DNA of 64,000 bases from Euglena gracilis (Eukaryota > Euglenida > Euglenophyceae > Euglenales). The DNA lies in the NCBI GenBank assembly GCA_039621445.1, contig CP154955.1, positions 9,784,241-9,848,240 on the forward strand, given 5' to 3'. The notes below the pieces were generated by a model, which worked only from the letters and a program-made list of their open reading frames with translations, had not been told where the DNA came from and ran no database searches. A program made the translations under genes and the position numbers. Numbering within the stretch: position 1 is the stretch's first letter; each line of letters begins with the position of its first letter. Of the stretch, positions 42,171-52,660 are shown in pieces.

Positions 42171-42190
42171 TTGCGCAAATGTACCATTTG
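42160..42190. other. Junction between units 1 and 2 of the large element
   Basis: Gene B copy 1 sequence (GGCCGGGAGCT) runs directly into TGCGCAAATG and then the leader GTAACCCCTGGGACC that normally follows the terminal palindrome. The breakpoint is therefore within the palindrome itself. Confidence 0.8.
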
Positions 42191-43332
42191 TTTTGTAACC
42201 CCTGGGACCCTGTACCCTGTCCGCCGAAAAAAAAATTTGTGATCGCGAACGGAACTCGTTAGGGCTGGGCAATTCGAACCCCTTCAAATACAAAGTCCTA
42301 ACTGGACTCCGCGACTGGACGTACGCGTGTAAATTTGTACCTCCCCCTCTCCACAGCTGCTTGTCTCTACGCTGTCCGTGGGGCACCCACCCACACCCAC
42401 TTCCACCCCACACCACCCCGCGGCACCCTCCTGGCCAGATCTGGCGGCGTTCAGTTTTTGACTTTTGAGGGCCCAAATGTGACCTGTGAATGCTGAACGT
42501 TTGACAGGCAATGAAATGACACACCCTTGGTGAATTTCAGAATTGCTGTGAGGGTGTGTTGGATGCCACGGGTTGTGAATTACGAAGGCATCGGGTGTGC
42601 CTGTAGAGTGGTGTGACACCCCTGTTTCGGACCCTGTTTCGGACAAGGGTGAAGAAACAACCGGTGAATTGGAACCCTCTAATTGATGTCCAGCGGAATT
42701 TTACTTATGGCGCATTGCACACTTGCGCAAATGCGCGCATCAAACAATTGTGCCTGCTGTAATTGATCCTGTTGCAGAGAGAGCGGTTGTGACGCCCCAG
42801 ATTTGTGTCAGTGATGAAAATTGATCCCGTTTTATTTGCGCAATTGCGCGCACAGTTTGTTGATTTTTGTTGTGAGACTAGCCAGTGGGAGTTGTGTGAC
42901 CACTCATACACTGTGGGCGTTAGTACTTACCTAGTGGAGTGAGAGGGGGGTCTGATTTGTACGACTGCTGGAGATGTTGTGACTCCGAAGAAGCTACGAT
43001 GACAACCATTTGAGAGTGTGCGTGTGACGTGCGGTGTGATTAAGGCCCTATGGCGATGTGTGACTGCCGTCCCTGTCTGGAGTTGACCTACATGGGGGAA
43101 TGACCAGGCAGGGTACAGCTGTGAATTGGTGTGCTTTTTTTGCTTGTTGACTTGCGCAATTGCGCGCACAAAACGTTTCTGAAGAAAAGAAATGACTTAC
43201 AGATGTGCAAATGTGTAGCGTGTGAATGTGTGTTTGTGTAATGTAGGCGGAATGGTGACAGTGGTGGGTGGCACGTTAACGGATTCATGGGTTGGTGAAA
43301 GGTGGTGTGCCGGCAGACCTGGAGAGGACTGA

Positions 43333-44127
43333 ATGGAGTCCTCCCAGGCCAGCAGCACCCACTCCCGCCGCCGTGGCTACGAGGGCTACAGCGAGGAGGC
43401 CGCCCTGGCCGCGGAGTACGGGAAGCTGCTGGGCCAGCTGGTGAAGGCCCACTTCGCCGCCAGCTACGAGGAGTTCGTGGCGGCGGTGGTGCAGCGCGGC
43501 CACCCGCTGCAGACCCTGGTGGTGCAGGTGGCCCACACCCGGGTGCCGCTGAGGACGGGGGGCGGCGCGGCGCTGCTGGAGGAGCTGGCCCGGGAGCCGC
43601 GGCGGCCGCGGATCGAGCTGCTGCTGAAGGACGCCTGGGCCGTGTACCGGGCGCTGCGGCAGCACGCCTGCCCGCGAGCGGCGCAGCGGGTGGTGGCGGA
43701 GGAGCACGAGGCGCCGCTGGCCCGGCACCGGGCGGCGAGCCGGCTGCTGCGTCCCAGCGGGATCCTGCCGGAGGAGCCGATGTGGAACCAGCAGTGGCGG
43801 CGGCAGCGGGCGTGCGAGCGGCTGGAGGACCTGTGGCAGCAGTCGGAGGGGCGGAGCTGCGTCCTGTGGTTCGACAACTTCTGGAAGCGGGCCATGACGT
43901 CGAACCCCAGGATGGTGATCCGCACTCACGACTGCGTGATGGCGATGATGCGGACGGCGGTGGACGCCATCCCGGAGTACCCGGGGTACCCGTCGCTGGA
44001 GCAGCTGCTGGGCCGCATCCACCGGGTGTCCGCGCGGCTGGTGCGGAGCGATCTGCCGGCGTTCCTGGAGCTGGTCTCCGAGAACGAGCTGCGCGTACCG
44101 CTGGACGTGCCCCGAACATCAGAATGA
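43333..44127 (+). CDS. Large-element gene A, copy 2
   Basis: A 264-codon frame nearly identical to copy 1, differing by scattered substitutions and a 27-nt in-frame deletion near 44,080. This argues that the frame is real coding sequence. It contains CVLWFDNFWKRAMTSNPRMV and AIPEYPGYPSLEQLLGRIHR. It is followed by palindromes at 44,266, 44,382 and 44,460, then gene B copy 2. Homologues should be sought among algal transposon proteins. Confidence 0.72.
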   Translation: MESSQASSTHSRRRGYEGYSEEAALAAEYGKLLGQLVKAHFAASYEEFVAAVVQRGHPLQTLVVQVAHTRVPLRTGGGAALLEELAREPRRPRIELLLKDAWAVYRALRQHACPRAAQRVVAEEHEAPLARHRAASRLLRPSGILPEEPMWNQQWRRQRACERLEDLWQQSEGRSCVLWFDNFWKRAMTSNPRMVIRTHDCVMAMMRTAVDAIPEYPGYPSLEQLLGRIHRVSARLVRSDLPAFLELVSENELRVPLDVPRTSE

Positions 44128-44459
44128 CTGAGTGTTTTTTACTTTTGGAACAGCCTGTGTAGGTTGATGGGCTGAGGGGTCTGAACAGCCTGTACATGTT
44201 GATATTGATGTATTGGGGTTAGGGTTGTGGCTGCGTCTGAGTTGAAGGGAATTTAATTACACCGACATGCGCGCAAATGCGCGCACATTACTGTATGTTG
44301 AGTGTTTGAATTCCATTCCAGTCTTTGGTGGGGAAGCGGTGTTTCGTACTAATTTCTCTTCTGTACTGCCACTTCCATTTGATTTGCGCATTTGCGCGCA
44401 GATGTGAGTTTGGATGAGTTCCAGTGTTGGGTCACACCCTGGATCTGATGAATATTTGC

Positions 44460-44509
44460 AAACTGTTTTGATGTGTGCATTTGCGCAAATGCGCGCATCA
44501 AAACAGTTT
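44460..44509. repeat. 50-bp near-perfect palindrome between gene A and gene B, unit 2
   Basis: This is the counterpart of 40,958-41,007. The arms start AAACTGTTTTGATG and end CATCAAAACAGTTT. The outer arm differs from unit 1 by paired changes on both sides. Only the TGTG inside the left arm breaks symmetry. Confidence 0.9.
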
Positions 44510-44616
44510 GCCGTCTGTTTTGTATCAGAGGTGTGACTATGCAGTTGGTGTCACACAGAAGGCGGTGACTCTGATGCGGCTGAGAGAACGCCCGGTGCCC
44601 GGTGTGGCGCCCCTTC

Positions 44617-46199
44617 ATGCTGACGGACGACCGGATCTCCTCCCAGGTGGGGATGCTGAAGGTCCTCCGCTTCCTGAAGGGTGACGTCCTGGGCCGCGTG
44701 AAGGCGCCGCTGCCCCGCTGGTGGACATCAACCTCTGGTACCGCCAGCTGAAGGTGGTGTACGGGCGGGAGTGCCAGCGGTGGGACGCGGGCGAGGCGCT
44801 GCGGCAGCTGCTCTCGCTGTACGGCGTGTGGCACGCGTACAAGCAGGTGCTGTACGTGCTGTACCGCCGCCTGCTGCCGCTGTTCCTGTTCCTCCAGCGG
44901 GGCACGATGGCGCCTGGGGAGCAGTGGTCCACGAAGCCGAAGGTGCGGGCGCTGGAGATGTGGGTCGGCGCCATGCTGATGGTGCCGGCGGACCGCCGCG
45001 CCCGTCTGCAACAGCTGATCCGGACCCTGCGGCGGCGCCGGGACACCGTGGTGCCGGAGGTGGAGAGGCGCCGGGAGCAGACGCAGCAGGCCCAGCGGCG
45101 GAAGGAGGAGGCGGAGCGGCAGGTGCGGCACGCGACGGCCAGTGCCAAGATTCAGCGGGCGTGGCAGGCCGGCAGCCGTGAGATGGAGTGCATCCGGGCG
45201 CTGGAGGACTGCCGCCGGAAAGAGGCCGAGGCGGTGGAGGCCCTGGAGAGGCTGGAGCGGGACCTCGCCGTGGCGCAGGCGCTGGAGGACCTGCTGCTGG
45301 TGTGGGCGCCAGCCTGCTTCGCGCTGGGGTGGCAGGTGCGGGAGTGCCACTGGGAGGAGCGGTGGCCGCAGACCGGTGGACAGGCGCGGAAGGTGCTGTG
45401 CAACGCCCTGGTGATGCTGCTCCACCTGGAGGCGCCGACACATGGACACCGGCCACGCGGCCACTCGGACTACGTGCGGACGCTGGCGTGCGCGCTGCTG
45501 AGGTGGGACCGGTGGCACGATCATCTGGCCGCCTGCTGCTTCTCGGAGGAGGTCAACGAGTCGACCCTCAGCAGGCTGTGCGGCTCAATGCAGCACCACC
45601 CGCAGGCGGTGGAGGTGGAGGCCGTAATGGACCTGTCCCTCCTGGTGAGGCAGGGGCACCACGGCGCCCGGGAGCTGCGAGCGGGCGGGGTGGACCGGCG
45701 GTGGATGGCGGACTGCCTGCGCAACCTGGACTACCTGCTGGACGGCAGTGAGCTGCGGCCGCCGCTGGACGCCCCGGACCGCCTGGTCCACCAGATGGTG
45801 ACGTTCGCGTCGGTGAGGGGGCTGCGCCCGGAGAGACGGCGGCAGCCCGAGGAGCTGGACGCGGACGAGGGGGAGGAGTCCGAGGACCAGTCCGTGGTCC
45901 TGCGGTGGCCGGACGGCTGGGTGGGTCCGCCATCCCTGCTGGCGCCCGACGCGGGTCCGAAGGGCGAGACGGCCCTGAAAGACGTGCCGCAGTACGCACT
46001 GCGGACGCTCCTGAAGGACCAGGTGCCCTCCGCCGACGCCGCGACGGAGCTGGACCAGCTGTGCTACGACGCGCAGGCTGGCAGCAGCCGCCGGTCGCAG
46101 GCGGAGTTGGACCTGTGCCAGGTGCACTGGGACAGCGTGCTGGGTCGCCGCCGTCCACGTCAGCAGAGGGCTGCTGGGGAGGCAGCAGCCAGACTCGCG
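44617..46199 (+). CDS. Large-element gene B, copy 2
   Basis: It starts MLTDDRISSQVGMLKVLRFL at 44,617. A one-base shift near 44,715 leads into a long frame from about 44,721: DINLWYRQLKVVYGRECQRW, FLFLQRGTMAPGEQWSTKPK, a coiled coil of about 100 residues rich in Arg/Glu/Ala, then RWDRWHDHLAACCFSEEVNE and an acidic C-terminal part. The NEST context after CCFSEEV could hold a catalytic Glu if this joins gene A as one DDE-type enzyme (inference). The frame stays open to 46,271, but a GT at 46,200 may end the exon. Palindromes follow at 46,291, 46,380 and 46,685. Confidence 0.68.
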
Positions 46200-46783
46200 G
46201 TTGGTCAATCACTTTTTTGGGGGGAGGTAATTACTGTCACTGTTGTCTTGCTAACATGCTTTCCTCAGTAATACGGACGTGTAATTTAGCATTTGCGCAT
46301 TTGCGCGCATCAAACGTTAAAACGTGAGTGGTGATGCTGTCAATAAGGTTGTACCTTATGAAACAGTTTACACTTTTCATTTGCGCAATTGCGCGCATCA
46401 ACAGTATGAACTGTTTCACATTGATCCTAAGTGGCAAGTGCAGTAGGCCTTACAGGTGTACTACGTCTGACAAAGAGTTCCTTCAGTCCCCTTTGAAAAT
46501 AGTGGCCCATTAGTCAAGGCGTTTGTCCGCCTGTACATGCTCCGTATTTGTTTGGGGAATTCTCTGTGTTCTGAAAGCAGGGGGAAAGGTACTGAACGTT
46601 TGCAGCTCCGTATGTTTGACAATATGAACGTTTTTGAGGACAGCGTGGTCACACCCCCCTCCCAGAAGCCACAGACTGTGTTTTATTTGCGCAATTGCGC
46701 GCATCAAAAATGTATCTTTTAAAATTAATGCTGTGGTGCACCGCAAATCTGCCGTTGTCCGTGGCTGCCGACTCCTCGTCGGA

Positions 46784-46979
46784 GGGGTCCCTGCATGAGC
46801 GACTGACTCGACGGTCGCAATTCGACTCTCCGGCGGGTTACAAGACACCTCCGCGGGCGGGAGGGCGGGTACCGGTGGACCCTGCAGGGCGCGGGGCGGC
46901 CACCAGCAGTCGGGACACGGCGGAGCCGAGGGCGGCTCGCGTGTACGTCCCGGCGGACCCCTTCGAGGGGTCCGACTGA
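46784..46979 (+). CDS. Possible last exon of large-element gene A/B
   Basis: An open frame with a hydrophilic Arg/Pro-rich peptide ending YVPADPFEGSD and a TGA at 46,977. It lies downstream of gene B and a palindrome. The acceptor is not certain (TCGGAG|GGG is one choice). Confidence 0.35.
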
Positions 46980-47082
46980 GTGGATTCTCTGATGAGGCGA
47001 CGGTTTAGTAACTTTTGATGCAAGTCATACCACACTTTATTTTATGGATCATTCGATGCGCCATAATCAGGTGCATGTTCGC

Positions 47083-47270
<188 letters not shown>

Positions 47271-47660
47271 TTGAAAAGTTCCGCCCCCAGAACACCTTCT
47301 AGATTTCCAAAAAAGCAGGCCTACGGATGTCCAACGGCAAACCGTCAGTGCGTTAACTGTTTCGCGACCCGAATGCGTGACGTGTCACCCCCGGTTTGTG
47401 CTGGGCAGTTTTTGACACAGATAGGATGTGAAAGATTACGAAAACGTAGCATATCCATACCCCCCTTGTTACGGGCCAGAATAATGCATGTTGTGCGTTC
47501 GGTCAAAAGTCGGATGGTTTTTTGTCACAATTCGGGCGGATTGCCTGCCGTAGGTTAGGAGGCATTTCATTGTGCTGAATTCAGTTGTTGCATGCGCAGT
47601 TCAGTCACTGGTCACATCCCCCCCCCTTTTGAATCGGCGCCTTGCCTCAGGTCACACACC

Positions 47661-50600
47661 ATGGCCGACCCTGTTGCTGTCCCCCCAGAGGGGGAGGCCG
47701 CCGTCCCCGGGCAGGCGGAGCCCGGGACCGAGGCGGCGGAGGCTGGAGCGGAGCCCGCCCCGGCCGAGGCCGCTGCAGCGCAGGAGCCGAAGCCCGCCGC
47801 CAAGCCGGGGCGGATCCGCCCGGAACCTCCCCATCGCGGAGGTGTACAAGGAGGAGGTGAAGCAGTGGGTGCTGGCGACGGGGACGAAGCTAACGCTGGA
47901 GGTGCTGCACGTGGACTACAACCAGTCCGAGGGGCAGACGCGGCCGCTGGACAACATGGAGGTGGAGCGGAAGCTGCGGCAGCTGCAGCTGAACCCCCCG
48001 CTGGAGATGGTGCGGGTCACCGTGTGGAAGAAGGCCGGCGTGTCTGTCAGTGTGTGTGAGTCATACGTGGGTGTTTGCGGTTGTACTGGTTTGTCCGGAA
48101 TGAGTTTGCCTGTGGATAGTCTGTTTACAGGCCGAGTTCAGCATTGGAATGAGTGCATTGCATTGGAAGTCGAATTTGATTTGCGCAATTGCGCGCACAA
48201 GCACACAGTACCTTTTTTCCTTGCGCATTTGCGTGCACGTGCATGCGTAATGTGTTTATTTGCGCAATTGCGCGCACATTCACACACAGTGTGTTGATTT
48301 GCGCAATTGCACGCACATCCCTTCATTGTCCTCACAGAGAACCACTACGTGCTGATGTCGGGGCAGCACATCACCTCGGCGCTGAAGCGCTGGGCGGAGG
48401 GCTTCAGGTCCCAGAAGTTGAACCATCGCCCAGCATCGCCCAGCATCGCCCTGCATCGCTCAGCATCGCCCAGCATCGCCCAGCATCGCCCAGCATCGCC
48501 TTTGGAGCCCTTGAAGGTGTACCTATAATGCCTACTGCTATTGCCACTCTAGCCCACTTTTGGTTGCTTTTGGCCATCTTTGGTTGCTTTTTGACCACTT
48601 TGACCACTTTTGACTGCTTTTTGCCCACATTGACCACTTTTCACTGCTTTTTCGCCACTGTTGCCCACATTTGCTGCCTTTTGACCAATTTTGACTACTT
48701 CTTGCCCACTTTTGCTGCTTTTTGCCCACCTTTGCCCACCTTTGCCCATATCCAACCACCTTTGCGGCTTTTTGATCACTTTTGCTGCTTTTTGACCACT
48801 TTTGGCCCCTTTTGCCTGCTTTTTGACCACTTTTGACAACTTTTGTTGCTTTTCGACCACTTTTGCCCACGTTTGCTACTTTTTGCCCACTTTTGGCCAT
48901 TGTTGCTGCTTTTTGATCACTTTCACTTTTTTGCCCACTTTTGCTGCTTTTTGACCACTTTTGTCCACTTTTGCCCACTTTTTTTTACCACTTTTACCCC
49001 ACTTTTGCCTGCTTTTTGACCACTTTTTGACCACTTTTGCTGCTTTATGCCGGAGGATGTGGTGCAGGCCTGTGAGATGGCAACATCGAGTGCAAGTTGT
49101 GCAAGCATCGGCATCTTGTCCAGTATCTGCATCTTGTCCAGCATCTGCTTCTTGTCCAGTATCTGCGTCTTGTCCACCATCTACTTCTTGTCCAGAAACT
49201 GCATCTTGTCCACCATCTGCATGTTGTCCAGTGTCTGCATCCAATTCATCTTGTCCAGCATCGGCATCTTGTCCAGTATCTGCATCTTGTCTAGCATCTG
49301 CGTCTTGTCCAGCATACCCGCCCCCCCCGGGCAATTGTCGCGTGACAAATCGGGCAGCACGGAGGGGGGTGTGACAATTTCCCGGGGTGACAATTTGGCC
49401 AGCACAGAGGGGGGTGACAATTGCCCGGGGGCGTCAATTGCCCGGGGGCGTCAATTGCCCACCCATGTAGGCCACATTAAATCCAAATGACCAAAAACAC
49501 CATCTGAAACACCAGTGAACACGCAAAAAATGCAGCTATGGTCGTGATATTGTGCAGAGCATTTGGTATGTGACATTTCTCAGCATGTTGTGGCGAAATA
49601 GAGGATCAATCAAGTCGTGTTGGTGAAAAGAAAGTTCACAAACATCTTCTGTAGGGGGGGGTGACAAATTGGGCAGCACGGACGGGGGTGACAATTTCCC
49701 GGGGTGACAAATTGGCCGGCACAGCCAGCGGTGACAATTGCCCGGGGGGCGTCAATTGGCCGGGGGCGTCAATTGCCCGGAGGCGTCAATTGCCCGGGGG
49801 GGGGGGGGGCGGGTAGGCATCTTGTCCAGCTGCATCCAGTTCATCTTGTCCAGCATCGGCATGTTGTCCAGTATCTGCATCTTGTCCAGCATTTGCATCT
49901 TGTCCAGCATCGGCATCTTGTAGCATCTGCATCTTGTCCATCATCTGTCCAATATTCATCCGTTGGCTCCTGATCAAGCCAAAATATCCACAAAAGCCCA
50001 AAAAATGGCCACAAAAAGCCCAAAATTGCCCACAAAAAACCACAAAAAGCAACCAAAATAACCAAAAATTGCCCAAAAACGCCAACAATGTCCACAAAAG
50101 ATTGTGAAAAAATGACCCAAAATCACCAAAAAGGCGCAAAATGGCCAAAAATGCCATACAATCTGCTCAAAAAGGCCCACTTAGTCCAATATTTGCCAAG
50201 TCAGTGATAAATAGCCCCCAAATTAGCAAAAATTGACCCATTATGGCCAAAATGGGTGTAAAACTGGAGATTTGTGGGGAAATTATCCCAAAAATAGTTC
50301 AATTCTCCAAAATATACAAAAAAATGCCAGCATCACCCAGCATCGCCCAGCATCGCCCAGCATCGCCCAGCATCGGAACCCCACCTCTGGTCTCCAAAAA
50401 TTCAGCATCGCCCAGCATCGCCCAGCATCGCCCTGCATCGCCCAGCATCGCCCTACATCATCAGAGGTGCTTGCCCACAGTGTATGCATTGTTTTTGTTT
50501 TTGATGTGCGCACTTGTGCAAATGTTACGATGCACGCACTTGCACAAATCAGATGGCCCCTTGTGTCAGGAAGGCGTTAGCAGAAACAGAGTCCTGCCTC

Positions 50601-51597
50601 CTCCTGTCCGAGCAGGTCAAGTGCCTGGCCGGTGTCGTGCCGGTCGTCATCTACGGTGGTGCCGGGGCGGTGGCTGCGGTGGAGGCGGCGGTGCGGCGGC
50701 TGGCACCGGGGCGGGAGACGGTCACGGTGGACGTCTGGCTACGGCAGGGGGGCCAGGGGGTGGCCCGCAAGTTTGAGAAGAGGGCCCTGGTGGTCGTGTT
50801 CGGCCCGGGTGACGTGGAGCGAAGCAAGGTACACACCCCACCTCACACGTTGTGCAGATTGTCATTTCACATTTCAGATACCAGGTGCTGGAATGCCACC
50901 CATGTTCAGCAGTCTGTTTTTAATTGATGGTAGTTGTTTGATGCGCGCAATTGCGCGCACCTTCTACACAAAAAAGATTTTGATGCTTTCACGTTTGTCT
51001 GATCCCCTCATCCCCTCGTAGGTGCTGCCCAAGGTGGAGTGGGACGTGGAGTCCAGCTGCGGGGCGGGGCTGCACTGGCTCTGCGTGGAGTGGCTGTGGC
51101 GAAGGGTGATGCGGCGGATGGAGGCGGAGACCGCCGACGCCGCGGTTGCGGCCCGGGTGGCGGCCTGGGCGGCCAAGCCCCCCGAGGTGCTGGTGGTGGT
51201 GGAGGACTCCGCCAGCAGCCTGGAGGACGTCACCCAGACTGTGGGCAACACGGTGACCCTGCCCCGGCCCGTTGCCTCCGCCATGCTGCCGCTGCTGCTG
51301 GCCGCCCTGGAAGGGGGGGACGCCCTCTGGGTCCCCCTGATGAACGCCGCCCTCCAGGACAAGCTCCGCCTGGCCGCCGAGGAGGCGGGGCGAAGGGCCA
51401 AGGAGGCCGAGGAGCGGCGCCGCCAGACCAAGATACGGCAGGAGCAGCGCCGCCTGCAGAAGGTGGAGCAGCGCCAGAAGGAGGGGGGTGACCGGAAGAA
51501 GAAGCGCCGGAAGAAGGAGCCAGAGAAGAAGCCCAGCAGGCAGCCCCAACCATTGAGGACATCACCCCAGAGATCAGCCCCCGGGTACCGGAAGTGA
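47661..51597 (+). CDS. Large-element gene C: ParB/Srx-like motif protein with basic C-terminal tail
   Basis: Exons: 47,661-48,039; 48,340-48,407; 50,570-50,828; 51,022-51,597, joined by GT-AG sites in matching phase. The N-terminus is Ala/Pro/Glu-rich (MADPVAVPPEGEAAVPGQAE). It shifts frame by one base near 47,818 and then reads NLPIAEVYKEEVKQWVLATG and MEVERKLRQLQLNPPLEMVR. Exon 2 reads NHYVLMSGQHITSALKRWAE, resembling the ParB/sulfiredoxin-fold motif (SGxHRxxA). Later exons carry CLAGVVPVVIYGGAGA and a Lys/Arg/Glu-rich coiled-coil tail (RRLQKVEQRQKEGGDRKKKR). Introns hold four, two and one palindromes. The donor GTGAGA near 51,590 could extend the gene. A DNA-binding or nuclease role is inferred from the motif only. 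Confidence 0.65.
48340..48407 (+). CDS. Gene C exon with ParB-like SGQHITSAL motif
   Basis: A 68-nt exon, CACAGAG|AAC to TTCAG|GTCCC, encoding NHYVLMSGQHITSALKRWAE. It joins 50,570 in phase (AG|G AAG). This is the only stretch in the gene with a recognisable family motif. Confidence 0.65.
48424..48507 (+). repeat. 10-bp tandem repeat CCCAGCATCG
   Basis: About eight units of CCCAGCATCG with occasional CCTGCATCGC variants follow gene C exon 2. A second cluster with the same unit is at 50,330-50,455. Confidence 0.88.
48545..49052 (+). repeat. Degenerate repeat TTTTGCTGCTTTTTGACCAC
   Basis: Irregular 15-25-bp units built from TTTTGCTGCTTTTTGACCAC and TTTTGCCCAC. The same repeat type occupies 4,230-4,860 inside the FtsH copy 1 intron. 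Confidence 0.82.
49090..49315 (+). repeat. 18-bp minisatellite CATCTTGTCCAGTATCTG
   Basis: About a dozen units of the type CATCTTGTCCAGCATCTG with A/G and T/C variants. All frames on both strands stay open because 18 is a multiple of three, so the long frames here are artefacts. A shorter cluster is at 49,815-49,955. Confidence 0.9.
49325..49460 (+). repeat. GTCAATTGCCCGGGGG repeat block
   Basis: Units of CAATTGCCCGGGGG and GACAATTTCCCGGGGTGAC recur here and at 49,655-49,812, flanking about 190 bp of unique sequence. The two blocks and their adjoining minisatellites look like a segmental duplication. Confidence 0.75.
49815..49955 (+). repeat. Second cluster of the 18-bp minisatellite
   Basis: Units of CATCTTGTCCAGCATCGGCA, following a G-rich tract. 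Confidence 0.85.
50330..50455 (+). repeat. Second cluster of the CCCAGCATCG repeat
   Basis: Two arrays of the same 10-mer are separated by a GGAACCCCACCTCTGGTCTC spacer. They lie in the same gene C intron as 48,424-48,507. Confidence 0.85.
50570..50828 (+). CDS. Gene C exon
   Basis: It encodes KALAETESCLLLSEQVKCLA and VVFGPGDVERSK. Acceptor GTGTCAG|G, donor AGCAAG|GTACAC. Two divergent palindromes lie immediately upstream at 50,503 and 50,530. Confidence 0.68.
51022..51597 (+). CDS. Gene C 3' exon with coiled-coil basic tail
   Basis: CTCGTAG|GTG opens a frame VLPKVEWDVESSCGAGLHWL and VLVVVEDSASSLEDVTQTVG. A long Arg/Lys/Glu/Gln helix and a KKKRRKKEPEKK cluster follow, compatible with nucleic-acid binding or nuclear import. 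The stop is at 51,595. Confidence 0.68.
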   Translation: MLPKVEWDVESSCGAGLHWLCVEWLWRRVMRRMEAETADAAVAARVAAWAAKPPEVLVVVEDSASSLEDVTQTVGNTVTLPRPVASAMLPLLLAALEGGDALWVPLMNAALQDKLRLAAEEAGRRAKEAEERRRQTKIRQEQRRLQKVEQRQKEGGDRKKKRRKKEPEKKPSRQPQPLRTSPQRSAPGYRK

Positions 51598-52075
51598 GAG
51601 CCCAGAAGGGGAAGGAGAGGAAGGGGGAGGAGGGACGGGGGGCAGGGGAGACAGGGGGAGGCAGAGGCAAGGGGGAGGCAAAGGCGAGGGTACCAAGGGC
51701 AAAGGCAAGGGGACACCCGGAGAGGGCGGCGGGGGGAGAGCAACGCCGCGGGCTGCCCAAGCCCGGCGCCAAGCCGGCGGCCGCCTCGGAGAGCCTCGCC
51801 AAGCGGCTCTCCAAGCACAAGAAGTTAGACTGGCTGTGGGCCTGTCTCAGCTCCTGCTTTTTTACGTTCTCTTCTTTTCAGCATCGTGTACTCATCATCT
51901 CTTTTTTTTTATAAAACACATTTGATGCGCGCATTTGCGCCAATGTTTCTGTTACAAGTGTTTCACCCTCTCAGTCACCTTTTGGCCATGGTATGTTCCC
52001 TCTCAGAATCTTTGTTTCGAACAAAAAAATTCATCAGTGATGTTGATGCGCGCAATTGCGCAAGTAAAACGCACA

Positions 52076-52660
52076 CTTTCTTGTTTGTCATTCATCTACC
52101 AGTGGGAGACGGTGCCCCCTGCCGTTTGGTGTTCGCGTGGGGTGTACACCGCCCCCCTGCTGACCATTCACCGTCATCCCCCATGCCCTCTACCCTGCCG
52201 GGGGAGGAGGTGGACTTGTGTTATTTTTTTTTGGGTATTGGTGTGACACCCCCCCTCGTGCCTCCGCCGCCCCCCTCTCGTGCCCTGCTCCCCCTCTCCC
52301 CCGTTTTTTCACACAAAAAATAAAAACCATCACCCCTCCCCCACCCCACCACCCCCCCCCCTGACAACCAGCGGCCAGCGCTTGTTTTGTCATTCATCTA
52401 CCAGTGGGAGACGGTGCCCCACTGCCGTGGTGTCCGTGTACACCGCCCCCCTGCTGACCATTCACCGTCATCCCCCTGCCCTCTCCCCTGCCGGGACGTG
52501 GACTTGTGTTCTTTTTTTTGGGTTCGTGTGACACCCCTCTCGTGACTCTGCAGCCCCCTCTCGTGCCGTGCTGCCCCTCTCACCCGTGTCACAAATAATA
52601 ATAAAAAAACATCACCCCTCTCCCCCAAGTACCACCCCCCACTGACAACCAGCGCGCGGG
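52076..52660 (+). repeat. Tandem duplication of about 300 bp in the large element
   Basis: Two units begin TTGTCATTCATCTACCAGTG (52,086 and 52,389). Each runs through CACCGCCCCCCTGCTGACCA and a C-rich tract to CTGACAACCAGCG. The second is shortened. No coding frame is supported. Confidence 0.8.

Larger units (their letters stand above)
38757..42171 (+). mobile_element. Unit 1 of the composite element (left end to truncation)
   Basis: It contains the left TIR, the conserved leader (GTAACCCCTGGGACCCTG at about 38,830), gene A copy 1 and truncated gene B copy 1. It stops inside gene B at GGGAGCT and joins directly to the subterminal region of unit 2 within the palindrome TGCGCAAATG. Confidence 0.8.

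Noticed and set aside
49090-49374. Repetitive Asp/Gln/Ala-rich protein frames
   Set aside because: An 18-bp minisatellite keeps all frames open; opposing strands give equally long frames.
48424-50455. Possible CRISPR-like array
   Set aside because: The 10-bp and 18-bp units are contiguous, with no unique spacers of constant length, and the context is eukaryotic.
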